Of a stretch of DNA of 64,000 nucleotides, positions 34,139 through 42,404 are shown one piece after another. How positions within the stretch are numbered: the stretch's first letter is position 1; the number at the start of each line of letters is the position of its first letter. The notes under the pieces are model-generated. The model was not told where the DNA came from. It saw only the letters and a list, made by a program, of their open reading frames with translations, and searched no databases. The stretch is from Streptomyces sp. NBC_00659. Its GTDB lineage: Bacteria > Actinomycetota > Actinomycetes > Streptomycetales > Streptomycetaceae. The translations under genes were made by a program, and so were the position numbers. The stretch is from assembly GCF_036226925.1 (NCBI RefSeq), contig NZ_CP109031.1, positions 7,192,001 through 7,256,000 on the forward strand, read 5' to 3'.

Positions 34139-34972
34139 TCAGGCTTTCCACACCCCGGCCGCCGCGGCCTCCCGCGCGAAGTCGGTGAAGTCCCGCGGCG
34201 CACGGCCGAGGATCTCCCCGACGCCGTCCGAGAGGTGGGAGTTGCGGCCGTCGAGGAGGCTCTCGAAGAGCTCGACGAGGAACCCGGCCTCCTCGGCCGG
34301 CACTCCGAAACCGGCCAGCGTGTCGCCGTACTGCCGCGCCGTCACGGGTGTGTAGGTCAGCTCCTCGCCCGTGGCCCGCGAGATCTCCGCGACCGCCTCC
34401 CGGAAGGTCAGCAGCCGGGGCCCCGTGATCTCGAGCTCCTGGCCGGTGTACTTCTCGCCCCCGGTCAGCGCGGCCACCACGACGTCGGCGATGTCCCGGA
34501 CGTCGATGAACGGCTCCCGCACCTCGCCGGCCGGGAAGACCAGCTCCCCATGGCGCAGCCCCTCGACCAGCGGGCCCTCGCTGAAGTTCTGCGAGAACCA
34601 CGACGCCCGTACGATCGTCCAGTCCGCGCCGGACGTCACCAGCGCCTCCTCGGTGGGCCGGGCCCGGTCCTCGCCCCGCGACGACAGAAGCACCAGCCGC
34701 CGCACGCCGAGCCCCACCGCCTCCCGGGCCAGGGCCCCGACCGCCTTCGTGGCCGCCGGCGAGCCGACGTCCGTGGGATGCGCCAGGTAGGCCGCGTCGG
34801 CGCCGCTCAGCGCCCCGGCCCACGTCGAGGCGTCCTCCCAGTCGAAGCCCGTGGCGCGCGAGGCGGCCCGGACCGTCAGTCCCGCCGCCCGCGCGGCCCG
34901 CGCGACCCGGCTCCCGGTCCGCCCCGTGGCGCCTGTCACCAGCACTGTCATGTCCCGCGTGTTCTCTGTCAT
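34139..34972 (-). CDS. NmrA-like NAD(P)-binding oxidoreductase
   Basis: 277-residue atypical short-chain reductase. Rossmann motif VLVTGATGRTGSRVARAARAAG at residues ~10-31, then ADAAYLAHP, LVLLSSRGED, WTIVRASWFSQNFSEGP and FIDVRDIADVVVAAL. This matches the NmrA/ergot-alkaloid-type (SDR_a) group, which either sense the nicotinamide cofactor or reduce quinones. The catalytic YxxxK is not evident. ATG 34972 is used; ATG 34951 is possible. Divergent from the first AraC regulator 113 bp away, which is a likely controller. Confidence 0.85.
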   Translation of the reverse strand: MTENTRDMTVLVTGATGRTGSRVARAARAAGLTVRAASRATGFDWEDASTWAGALSGADAAYLAHPTDVGSPAATKAVGALAREAVGLGVRRLVLLSSRGEDRARPTEEALVTSGADWTIVRASWFSQNFSEGPLVEGLRHGELVFPAGEVREPFIDVRDIADVVVAALTGGEKYTGQELEITGPRLLTFREAVAEISRATGEELTYTPVTARQYGDTLAGFGVPAEEAGFLVELFESLLDGRNSHLSDGVGEILGRAPRDFTDFAREAAAAGVWKA

Positions 34973-35073
34973 GCGGCCCAGTCAACTGCCGTCCCCGGCA
35001 GGGAACCATCGGCGAACAGCTCATTCCCATAAGCGGTCGTCCACGGTCCTCCACGGCTGCCCGGGCCGCCGTC

Positions 35074-35079
35074 TACGCT
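35074..35079 (+). promoter_or_regulatory. -10 box of a leaderless-type promoter (first AraC regulator)
   Basis: TACGCT followed by GGCGGC and the ATG at 35086. No Shine-Dalgarno. Confidence 0.55.
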
Positions 35080-35085
35080 GGCGGC

Positions 35086-36057
35086 ATGAACGCTCCGCCG
35101 CGCTCGGACCCGCTCATGCGGGGGGACCCCCTCGCGAGCCTGCTGGAGGGTCCGCGCGCGCGGGGCGCCTTCATGATCCGCGCGTGCTTCGACCCGCCGT
35201 GGTGCGTACGCGTCGAGGACCGCGCCCCCCTGACGATCATGCTGGCGGTCCGCGGTGACGCCCGGGTCGTACCGGACCGGGGCGAGGGGCTGCGGCTGCG
35301 GGCCGGTGACCTCGCCATCGCGCGCGGCCCCGACCCGTACGTCTGCGCCGACGACCCGGGCACCCCGCCCCAGGCCGTGATCCTGCCGGGCGGCGAGTGC
35401 GTCTACCCGGACGGACGCTCGCTGAAAGGCCACTGGGACCTCGGCGTCCGCAGCTGGGGCGACCGGCTCGACGGCTCCACGGTGCTGCTGATCGGGACGT
35501 ACATGATGCGGGGCGAGGTCAACAGGCGGCTGCTCGACGCCCTGCCGCCGCTGCTCGCGCTCCCCTCCGACGTGTGGGAATGCCCGCTGACCCCGATCCT
35601 CGCCGCGGAGATGACGCGCGACGAGCCCGGCCAGGAGGTCGTCCTCGACCGGCTCCTCGACCTGCTGATGATCACCGCCCTGCGGGCCTGGTTCTCCCGC
35701 CCCGAGGCCGCCGCGCCCGCCTGGTACCAGGCCCTCGCGGACCCGGTCGTGGGCCGCGCGCTCCGGCTCCTCCAGGACGACCCCGCCCGCCCCTGGACGG
35801 TCGGCGGGCTCGCCGCCGAGACCGGCGTCTCCCGTGCCGCGCTGGCCAGACGCTTCGGCGAACTCGTCGGGGAACCCCCGATGACGTACCTGACCGGCTG
35901 GCGTCTCGCCGCCGCAGCCGACCGGCTCCGCGAGAGCGACGACACCCTGGAGACGATCGCCCGCCACGTCGGCTACGGCAGCGCCTTCGCGCTCTCCAGC
36001 GCCTTCAAGCGGGTCTACGGCGTCAGCCCGCAGGAGCACCGGGCCCGCCCGGCGTAG
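35086..36057 (+). CDS. AraC-family transcriptional regulator with cupin-type sensor
   Basis: 323 residues. The N-terminal ~190 residues form a cupin-like (AraC-binding, cupin_6) domain with [26 protein letters not shown] and [18 protein letters not shown]. The C-terminal domain has two helix-turn-helix units: [21 protein letters not shown] and [31 protein letters not shown]. Divergent from the NmrA-like oxidoreductase, a common arrangement for regulator and target. Leaderless-type promoter. Confidence 0.9.
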   Translation: MNAPPRSDPLMRGDPLASLLEGPRARGAFMIRACFDPPWCVRVEDRAPLTIMLAVRGDARVVPDRGEGLRLRAGDLAIARGPDPYVCADDPGTPPQAVILPGGECVYPDGRSLKGHWDLGVRSWGDRLDGSTVLLIGTYMMRGEVNRRLLDALPPLLALPSDVWECPLTPILAAEMTRDEPGQEVVLDRLLDLLMITALRAWFSRPEAAAPAWYQALADPVVGRALRLLQDDPARPWTVGGLAAETGVSRAALARRFGELVGEPPMTYLTGWRLAAAADRLRESDDTLETIARHVGYGSAFALSSAFKRVYGVSPQEHRARPA

Positions 36058-36060
36058 CCT
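36055..36060 (+). promoter_or_regulatory. -10 box overlapping a stop codon (second AraC-like regulator)
   Basis: TAGCCT, 7 nt before the ATG at 36068. Its first three bases are the stop codon of the preceding AraC gene. Confidence 0.5.
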
Positions 36061-36067
36061 GGCGGAC

Positions 36068-36988
36068 ATGTACGCGGAACGGGCGTCCCGGCTGCCGGGC
36101 GCGGTGCTCTGGAGCCGTGTCCTGAACGGTTCCGCGCCTGACGGCGGGGCCGAGGCGGCGCCCGCGCGCCTGACGCCGGGCACGGAGGCGGGGGCCGCCC
36201 GCCTCGGCGAGCCGGCGTCCGCGCGGGGCGCGGACGCGGGACGCGCGGGCTCGGCGGAGCGTGCGTCCGCGCCCGGTGCGGTGGCGATGGCCGCGTTCGT
36301 CCGCGGGATCGAGGGCGAGGGCCCGGCCCGGGACGGTCCTGCGGCCGGCCGGGACGCTTCCGTCACCGCCCGGGACGCCGTGCTCCCCGACGGCTGCATG
36401 GACCTGCTGTGGACCCGGGGGCGGTTGCTCGTCGCCGGTCCCGACACACGGCCCCACATCCCGGACGGCGTGCCCGGCGGCTGGGCGGGCGTCCGTTTCT
36501 ACCCCGGCACGGCACCCGCCTACCTGGGCGTGCCCGCGGACGAACTCCGGGACCGGCGCGTGGAGCTGACCGAGTTGTGGCCCGCCGCCGAGGTGCGCCG
36601 CCTCACCGCGCGGATCGACGCGGCCGCCGACCCCGTGGCCGCGCTCGAAGAGCTCGCGCTGCGCCGGGCGGCCGAGGCCGGTCCCCCTGATCCGCTGCTC
36701 GGCGAAGTGGTGGCAGCCCTGGACGCGGGACGCCCGGTAGCCGAGACGGCCGACCGACTGGGCCTGGGGGCGCGGCGGTTGCACCGCCGCTCGCTCGCCG
36801 CCTTCGGGTACGGACCCAAGACCCTGGCCCGGGTCCTGCGACTTCAGCGGGCCCTCGCCCTCGCCCGTGACGGTGTGCCCTTCGCGGAGACCGCGCTGCG
36901 CGCCGGGTTCGCCGACCAGGCTCATCTGGCGCGAGACGTACGGGAGTTGGCGGGAGCGCCGCTCGGTGAGCTGGTCGGTCACCGGTGA
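36068..36988 (+). CDS. AraC-like helix-turn-helix regulator with a low-complexity insert
   Basis: 306 residues. The family N-terminus ([19 protein letters not shown]) and the sensor core ([49 protein letters not shown]) are separated by about 80 residues rich in Ala, Gly, Glu and Arg that I would not expect in the family. The C-terminal DNA-binding part is [44 protein letters not shown] then [23 protein letters not shown]. It starts 11 nt after the first AraC gene. Inducer unknown. Confidence 0.8.
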   Translation: MYAERASRLPGAVLWSRVLNGSAPDGGAEAAPARLTPGTEAGAARLGEPASARGADAGRAGSAERASAPGAVAMAAFVRGIEGEGPARDGPAAGRDASVTARDAVLPDGCMDLLWTRGRLLVAGPDTRPHIPDGVPGGWAGVRFYPGTAPAYLGVPADELRDRRVELTELWPAAEVRRLTARIDAAADPVAALEELALRRAAEAGPPDPLLGEVVAALDAGRPVAETADRLGLGARRLHRRSLAAFGYGPKTLARVLRLQRALALARDGVPFAETALRAGFADQAHLARDVRELAGAPLGELVGHR

Positions 36989-36997
36989 CGGGCCCGG

Positions 36998-37411
36998 CTA
37001 CTGCGCGGGCGCCGTCCCTCCCGGCAGCGGGGCGAACAGGTCGACGCCGTTGCCGTCCGGGTCGTGCACGACGGCGTACCGCATGCCCCAGAAGGCGTCC
37101 CACGGCTTGAGTTCGCCGTGGTGGCCCGCGCCGACCATGCCCTCGTACACGGAGTCGACCTCGGCGGGGTCCTCGCAGCGGAAGGCGAGCGACACCCTGC
37201 CACCGCCGCTCGGAGGCCGCCACCCGGCGTGGAACGACCTGATGGTGTCCTCCGTGTCCAGCGCGAGGCGCAGCCCGCCGGGCAGTTCGGCCTCGACGTG
37301 CGGCTCGTTCTCCGCGCCCGCGGGGAACACGAGCCCGAGACGGCTGTAGAAGGCGAGGGAGGCGGCCATGTCGGAGACGGCCAGCCCGATCACATCGAAT
37401 CGTGGAGTCAT
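36998..37411 (-). CDS. VOC/glyoxalase-fold protein
   Basis: 137-residue vicinal-oxygen-chelate protein: two beta-alpha-beta-beta-beta modules, FDVIGLAVSDMAASLAFYSRLGLVFP and VSLAFRCEDPAEVDSVYEGMVGAGHHG, ending YAVVHDPDGNGVDLFAPL. Such proteins are dioxygenases, lyases or antibiotic-binding resistance proteins; the metal ligands are not complete by eye, so no reaction is claimed. Start ATG 37411 preceded by a TACGGT box at 6 nt. Divergent from the ThuA gene. Confidence 0.8.
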   Translation of the reverse strand: MTPRFDVIGLAVSDMAASLAFYSRLGLVFPAGAENEPHVEAELPGGLRLALDTEDTIRSFHAGWRPPSGGGRVSLAFRCEDPAEVDSVYEGMVGAGHHGELKPWDAFWGMRYAVVHDPDGNGVDLFAPLPGGTAPAQ

Positions 37412-37417
37412 ACGGCC

Positions 37418-37423
37418 ACCGTA
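37418..37423 (-). promoter_or_regulatory. -10 box of a leaderless-type promoter (VOC gene)
   Basis: Minus-strand TACGGT, then GGCCGT and the ATG at 37411. No independent ribosome site. Confidence 0.5.
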
Positions 37424-37483
37424 GGAGGATCCCCGGCGGCCGGTCTTGAACGAAACGGACAGCGCCCGGCGAACGCGCGCCCT

Positions 37484-37489
37484 TAGGCT
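37484..37489 (+). promoter_or_regulatory. -10 box of a leaderless-type promoter (ThuA gene)
   Basis: TAGGCT, then CCGGGC and the ATG at 37496. Confidence 0.55.
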
Positions 37490-37495
37490 CCGGGC

Positions 37496-38185
37496 ATGGT
37501 CTTCCGCGTTCTCGTCTACACCCGTACGACCGGCTACCGGCACGACTCGATCCCGGCCGCGGTGGGCGCCGTGCGCGCCCTCGGCCACGCGCACGGCTTC
37601 GAGGCCGACGCCACCGAGGACCCCGAGGTCTTCGAGGCCCCCCTCGACCCGTACGCGGCCGTCGTCTTCCTGTCGACGAGCGGCGAGGTGCTGACGCCGC
37701 GGGGCCGTGACCGGCTGGCGGCCCACGTCGAGGGCGGTGGCGGCTTCGTCGGGGTGCACGCCGCCGCCTGCACCGAGTACGACTGGCCCCACTACGGAGA
37801 ACTGCTCGGCGCCCGCTTCGAGAGGCACCCGGACCTCCAGCCGGGCAGGGTCGTCGTCGAGGACCACGGACATCCCGCGACCCGGCTCCTGCCGCCGGTC
37901 TGGGATGTCACGGACGAATGGTACGACTTCAGGACCAACCCGCGCGAAGCGAACGGTGTGCGGGTGCTCGCCTCCGCCGACGAAGCGTCCTACGAGGGCG
38001 GGGGAATGGGCGGCGACCACCCGCTGGTGTGGTGCCGGGAACAGGGCGCGGGCCGGGTGTTCTACACCGCGCTCGGCCACGCCGTGGAGGCGTACGAGGA
38101 TCCTGACTTCCTCGGACACCTGCTCGGCGGCATCCTCTGGGCGGCACGGGAGCCTTCGGCGGCCGCTTCGGACCAGGGGGCCTGA
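37496..38185 (+). CDS. ThuA-like domain protein
   Basis: 229-residue protein of the ThuA (class I glutamine amidotransferase-like) fold: VLVYTRTTGYRHDSIPAAV at the N-terminus, AAVVFLSTSGEVLTPRG, GGGFVGVHAAACTEYDWPHYGELLGARF, and HPLVWCREQGAGRVFYTALGH. ThuA takes part in trehalose/disaccharide catabolism in rhizobia; related domains occur in secreted sugar-related enzymes, but this one has no signal peptide. Promoter is leaderless type. Confidence 0.88.
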   Translation: MVFRVLVYTRTTGYRHDSIPAAVGAVRALGHAHGFEADATEDPEVFEAPLDPYAAVVFLSTSGEVLTPRGRDRLAAHVEGGGGFVGVHAAACTEYDWPHYGELLGARFERHPDLQPGRVVVEDHGHPATRLLPPVWDVTDEWYDFRTNPREANGVRVLASADEASYEGGGMGGDHPLVWCREQGAGRVFYTALGHAVEAYEDPDFLGHLLGGILWAAREPSAAASDQGA

Positions 38186-38305
38186 CCCGCGGCGCCGGTC
38201 CCGGCCGGGGGCCCGGCAAGGCCCCGCCCCGACCCGGCCGACCGGCCGCGTCATGCCGCGAAGCCGGCCGGACAGGGGACCTCCGCAGGAATACCGGGAC
38301 GCGAT

Positions 38306-38355
38306 GTGGTGCTCTGATCTCTACAGCGCGGTGGTGCTCCGGTCTCTACGGCGCG
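38306..38355. repeat. 25-bp tandem duplication upstream of the carboxylesterase
   Basis: Two adjacent 25-bp copies (38306-38330 and 38331-38355) differing at three positions; each begins GTGGTGCTC and ends GCGCG. They end 23 bp before the carboxylesterase ATG and may be duplicated binding sites. Confidence 0.75.
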
Positions 38356-38378
38356 CGACGGTGAGGAGCTGGTCCCGG

Positions 38379-40298
38379 ATGACGGCGGACTCGGTGGACT
38401 CGGTTGATCCGGTGGCGGGGACGAGGGACCCGGTGGTCTCCACCCCTTACGGAGCGGTGCGCGGCCGGTACGAGAACGGGATCGCGGTCTTCCGGGGCAT
38501 CCCCTACGCGGCCCCGCCCTTCGGCGCCCGCCGCTTTCGCCCGCCCGAGCCGCCCGAGCCCTGGGACGGGGTCAGGGACGCCGGCGCCTTCGGACCGACC
38601 CCGCCGAAGCCGCCGTACTCCGAAGCGTTCGCCCGGCTCCTCGCCGACCCCGTCGTCCCCGGCGACGACTGCCTCAATCTCAACGTGTGGACTCCGGCGC
38701 CGGACCCCGCCGCCCGCCTCCCCGTGATGGTGTGGATCCACGGCGGCGCGCTGACCCGCGGTTCCTCGGCCATACCGGTGTACGACGGGCACGCCTTCGC
38801 CCGCGACGGTGTGGTCCTCGTGTCCGTCAACTACCGCCTGGGCGTGGAGGGCTTCGGCCTCTTCCCGGACGCGCCCGCGAACCCCGGGCTGCGTGACCAG
38901 CTCGCCGCGCTGGAATGGGTGCGGGAGTCCGTCGCCCGGTTCGGCGGAGACCCCGGCCGGGTGACCGTCTTCGGCGAGTCCGCCGGGGCCATCAGCATCG
39001 GCGCGCTGCTCGCGAGCCCGCGAGCCCGGGGCCTGTTCCACCGGGCGGTCCTCCAGAGCGGGCCGCCCGAGGCGAGCGACCGCGACAAGGTGCGCCGCAT
39101 GGTGCGCAGGATGGCCACGCGGCTGAAGATCCCCGCGACGGCGGAGGCGTTCGCCGCCGTCGACCGCGACCTGCTCCTGCGCACCCAGGCCGAGGTGGGC
39201 AGGCTCAGCAGCCCGGTGCTCGGCGGTCCCGCCTTCGGCATCGTCGTGGACGGCGACCTCGTGCCCCGGGACCCGCTTCAGGCCCTCGTCGAGGGCGCCG
39301 CGGCGGACGTCGGCCTCCTGCTCGGCTGGACGCGTGACGAGTACCGGCTGTGGCTCGTGCCCGGCGGGCTCCTGGAGCGGGTCGACCGGCTCGGCCCGGT
39401 CGCCCTGGCCGGTGCGATGGCCCGCTGCCACTGCGGCCACGAGGTGCCCCGCGGCTACCGCGCCCTCCGCCCCGAGGCGGGCACCGCCGATCTCGTCGGC
39501 CAGATGATCACCGACCATCTCCTGCGGGTGCCGCTGCACCGCCTCGCCGACGCGCGGAGCGGCACGCCGACCGCGTCCCTCGACGCGGACGTCCCCGGCG
39601 GCCGGGCCCCGGCGCACGTCTACGAGTTCGCCTGGCCGTCCAACGTGCCCGGCCTCGGTGCCTGTCACGCCCTGGAACTGGGCTTCGTCTTCGACTCCGT
39701 CGGCGTACCGGAGGCGGCGAAACTCGCGGGCGAGGGCGCTCCGCAGGAGCTGGCGGACGCCATGCACGGCGCGTGGGTGCGGTTCGCGGCCGACGGCGAC
39801 CCGGGGTGGGCCGCCTGGGACCCCTCGCACCCGGTCCGGGTCTTCGGTGCCGGTGCCCCGCACACCGTGCACGGCCCGCGCGACCGCGAGCTCGCCCTGT
39901 GGGAGGCCGAGTCGGCCGGAGCCGCGGCCGGGCCCGCGAGCGGCCCCACCCGCAGGCAGACCGGCAGATCCACGGTCGGGGCCGTCGGCACGTCCCCGCT
40001 CGGAACCGCCGGACGGCCCACCGCCGGCGCGGACCCCGGCCCCGCCGCCCGTACCGTCGCCGGGACGGGCGACGGACTCCCGGGCAGTACCGTCGCCGGG
40101 ACTGCCGACGGGCCCTCGGGCAGTCCCGCCGCCAGGACTGCCGACAAGACCTCCGGCAAGAGCGCGGACAGCCCGCCCGGGGCGGTGGACGGAGCGTCCG
40201 CGTCCGCCTCTCCGGGCATCGACGAGCCTGTGCGCATCACGACACCGCTGTCGGCCGTGCGACGCTTCCGTCGCTCGGGCGGCCCGGGACGGCGCTGA
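38379..40298 (+). CDS. Type B carboxylesterase with repetitive C-terminal tail
   Basis: 639-residue alpha/beta-hydrolase of the carboxylesterase/lipase family. FRGIPYAAPPFGARRFRPP at the N-terminus, EDCL-like GDDCLNLNVW, oxyanion HGG (121-123), nucleophile elbow GESAG (Ser201), acid in GWTRDEYRLW, His in LGACHALELGFVF. No signal peptide, so cytosolic. About 120 residues at the C-terminus are a low-complexity Gly/Ala/Pro/Thr tail containing a 12-residue tandem repeat (three copies), not part of the fold. GAGGAG lies 11 nt before the ATG at 38379. Substrate unknown; family acts on small esters. Confidence 0.88.
   Translation: MTADSVDSVDPVAGTRDPVVSTPYGAVRGRYENGIAVFRGIPYAAPPFGARRFRPPEPPEPWDGVRDAGAFGPTPPKPPYSEAFARLLADPVVPGDDCLNLNVWTPAPDPAARLPVMVWIHGGALTRGSSAIPVYDGHAFARDGVVLVSVNYRLGVEGFGLFPDAPANPGLRDQLAALEWVRESVARFGGDPGRVTVFGESAGAISIGALLASPRARGLFHRAVLQSGPPEASDRDKVRRMVRRMATRLKIPATAEAFAAVDRDLLLRTQAEVGRLSSPVLGGPAFGIVVDGDLVPRDPLQALVEGAAADVGLLLGWTRDEYRLWLVPGGLLERVDRLGPVALAGAMARCHCGHEVPRGYRALRPEAGTADLVGQMITDHLLRVPLHRLADARSGTPTASLDADVPGGRAPAHVYEFAWPSNVPGLGACHALELGFVFDSVGVPEAAKLAGEGAPQELADAMHGAWVRFAADGDPGWAAWDPSHPVRVFGAGAPHTVHGPRDRELALWEAESAGAAAGPASGPTRRQTGRSTVGAVGTSPLGTAGRPTAGADPGPAARTVAGTGDGLPGSTVAGTADGPSGSPAARTADKTSGKSADSPPGAVDGASASASPGIDEPVRITTPLSAVRRFRRSGGPGRR
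40053..40160 (+). repeat. 36-bp tandem repeat in the esterase tail
   Basis: Three 36-bp units (40053, 40089, 40125) encoding TVAGTGDGLPGS, TVAGTADGPSGS and PAARTADKTSGK. Reading frame is preserved. Confidence 0.8.
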
Positions 40299-40306
40299 CC
40301 TCGGCC

Positions 40307-40358
40307 CCCCGCCCCGGCCGGTACGGGTACGCCGGGTGGCTCCGAGTCGGGGGCGGGG
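40307..40358. terminator. Weak hairpin between convergent genes
   Basis: CCCCGCCCC (40307-40315) can pair with GGGGCGGGG (40350-40358) across 34 nt. Possible bidirectional terminator. Confidence 0.35.
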
Positions 40359-40376
40359 CCTGGGCGGCGCGCGGGC

Positions 40377-41303
40377 TCAGGCGGCTCGCAGCGCCGACGT
40401 GATCCCCGTGATCGCCTCCGGGCCCACCCGGCAGCAGCCGCCGATCAGCCGGGCCCCGGCCCGCTCCCACCCGCCGACCTGGGCGGCCGTGAACGTGGAG
40501 CTCCCGGTCCAGGCGCGGGCCGCCGCGTCCCAGGTCTCGCCGCTGTTCGGGTAGACCACGACCGGCTTTCCGGTCACGCGTGCGGCCGTGGCGACAGCCG
40601 CGTCGACGTCGGCGGGAGCACAGCAGTTGACCCCGACCGCGATGACCTCGTCCGCCTCGGCGGCCAGGGCGAAGGCCTCCTCCAGCGGCTGCCCGGCCCG
40701 TGTACGGTCACCGGCCACGCTGTACGACAGCCACGCCGGTACGCCGAGCCCGCGCACCGCCCGGAGCAGCGCCCGCGCCTCGTCCGTGTCCGGGACCGTC
40801 TCCAGCGCCAGCACGTCGGGCGCGGCGGCGGCCAGCACCTCCAGGCGCGGCAGGTGGAACCGCTCCAGTTCCGCGACGCTCAGCCCGTACCGCCCCCGGT
40901 ACTCCGAACCGTCCGCGAGCATCGCCCCGTACGGACCGACCGACGCGGCGACCCACAGGGGCCGCGTGACGCCCTTCGCGTGCGCGCGCCGAGCGGCCTC
41001 GCGCGCCGACTCGACACTCAGGCCGAGCAGTTCGGCACCCCGCTCGCGCGGGACACCACGTCGGGCGAAACCCTCGAACGTCGCCTGGTAACTGGAGGTG
41101 ATCGCCACGTCCGCGCCCGCCTCGTAGTAGGCGAGATGCGCCTCGACGATCGCCTCGGGCCGGTCCGCGAGCAGCCGCGCCGACCACAGCGCGTCGCTGA
41201 GATCGTGTCCGGCCGCTTCGAGCTGGTTGGACATGCCACCGTCGAGCACGACCGTGCCCGAGGAGAGCGCGTCGGCGAAGGCGGGGGTGGAGTCGCTGTT
41301 CAT
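40377..41303 (-). CDS. mmuM: Homocysteine S-methyltransferase
   Basis: 308-residue cytosolic zinc enzyme that methylates homocysteine to methionine using S-methylmethionine or SAM. The three zinc-ligand Cys are in GVNCCAP and GGCCRVGP; VLDGGMSNQLEAAGHDLSDALWSARLL is the typical N-terminus. No permease gene (mmuP) is adjacent. Start ATG 41303 has a TAGCGT box at 6 nt. Confidence 0.92.
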   Translation of the reverse strand: MNSDSTPAFADALSSGTVVLDGGMSNQLEAAGHDLSDALWSARLLADRPEAIVEAHLAYYEAGADVAITSSYQATFEGFARRGVPRERGAELLGLSVESAREAARRAHAKGVTRPLWVAASVGPYGAMLADGSEYRGRYGLSVAELERFHLPRLEVLAAAAPDVLALETVPDTDEARALLRAVRGLGVPAWLSYSVAGDRTRAGQPLEEAFALAAEADEVIAVGVNCCAPADVDAAVATAARVTGKPVVVYPNSGETWDAAARAWTGSSTFTAAQVGGWERAGARLIGGCCRVGPEAITGITSALRAA

Positions 41304-41309
41304 GTCACG

Positions 41310-41315
41310 ACGCTA
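41310..41315 (-). promoter_or_regulatory. -10 box of a leaderless-type promoter (mmuM)
   Basis: Minus-strand TAGCGT, then CGTGAC and the ATG at 41303. Confidence 0.5.
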
Positions 41316-41464
41316 GTCGATGCGACGGGAAAGCTGCTCTCCGCGACCGTGCCCCGCCACGATCACCGGCCCGGACCGGGGACCTGGTCACCGCGGTCCA
41401 CCGTAGTCCGGCGGCCGGGGCCCGACCGCCGCCCGGTCACCGGGGCCCGGCCGTCGCCGGTGTC

Positions 41465-42292
41465 TCACGCTTCGAAGGCCGTGTCCCGCGCGAGCTTCTC
41501 CCAGGCGGTGATTTCCGCGCGCTGCGCGTCCAGGTGCCCGAGGACGGCGTCCACCCCGTCTTCGCCGAGCGGCAGCCGCAGCGGAGTGCGGTCGTCGGCG
41601 AGGGCGGCCAGGACCGCGGCCACACCCCTCGCCGGGTCGCCGGGCTGGTCCCCGTCACCGGCGGCCACGGCCTGCCGGGTCGGGCCCACCGTTTCCGCGT
41701 AGTCGGCGATCTCCTCGCTGGCGCCGGCCGCGCCCATCAGGTTCGTACGGAACGCGCCGGGCTCCACGATCAGTACCTTGATGCCGAGCGGCGCCACCTC
41801 GGCCGCCAGCGCGTCGGAGAAGCCTTCCAGACCGAACTTCGTGGCGCAGTACGCCGCGAACCCGGGGTACGTCATCTGCCCGCCCATGCTGCTCATCTGG
41901 ACGATCGCCCCCGAGCGCCGTTCCCGCATGTGCGGCAGCACGGCCCGTACCAGCGCGGCGGGCCCGAAGAAGTGCAGTTCGAAGAGGGACCGCAGCTCCG
42001 CGTCCGTGGTCTCCTCCGCGGCGCCCACATGAGTGCGGCCCGCGTTGTTGACCAGCACGTCGATCCGCCCGTGCCGTTCGACGACATCGGCCACGACGGA
42101 GTCGATGCCCGCCGGGTCCGTCACGTCGAGAGCGAGCGCCTCGACCTGATCGGGGTGAGCCGCCACCAGACCGGCCAGCACCTCGGGCCTGCGGGCCGTG
42201 GCCACCACGACATCGCCCCGGCCGACAGCCGCCTCGGTGAACGCCCGGCCGAAACCGCTGCTCGCACCCGTGATCAGCCACACCTTGCTCAT
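41465..42292 (-). CDS. Short-chain dehydrogenase/reductase
   Basis: 275-residue classical SDR: cofactor motif TGASSGFGRAF (residues ~8-18), DVTDPAG, NNAGRTHVGAAEET, Ser in VQMSSMGGQM and catalytic YCATK (Y-x-x-x-K). The Arg-rich start of strand 2 (ATARRPEVL) favours NADP(H). Substrate unknown. AGGGAG lies 6 nt before the ATG at 42292. It is divergent from a LysR gene 112 bp away whose operator-like dyad lies between them. Confidence 0.9.
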   Translation of the reverse strand: MSKVWLITGASSGFGRAFTEAAVGRGDVVVATARRPEVLAGLVAAHPDQVEALALDVTDPAGIDSVVADVVERHGRIDVLVNNAGRTHVGAAEETTDAELRSLFELHFFGPAALVRAVLPHMRERRSGAIVQMSSMGGQMTYPGFAAYCATKFGLEGFSDALAAEVAPLGIKVLIVEPGAFRTNLMGAAGASEEIADYAETVGPTRQAVAAGDGDQPGDPARGVAAVLAALADDRTPLRLPLGEDGVDAVLGHLDAQRAEITAWEKLARDTAFEA

Positions 42293-42385
42293 GTCCGACT
42301 CCCTGGTCGTCTTTTCGTCCGCTGTCCTGCTTCCGACGAGTCCAGCCTGGCCCCGCGCCCCCTCGCCCGTCCAAGACCCTTCGTG

Positions 42386-42400
42386 ATAACTCATGGTTAT
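42386..42400. promoter_or_regulatory. LysR-type T-N11-A box between SDR and LysR genes
   Basis: ATAAC-TCATG-GTTAT, a perfect 15-bp dyad containing the T-N11-A signature of LysR regulators. It overlaps the first possible ATG (42393) of the LysR gene. Confidence 0.6.
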
Positions 42401-42404
42401 GGCC

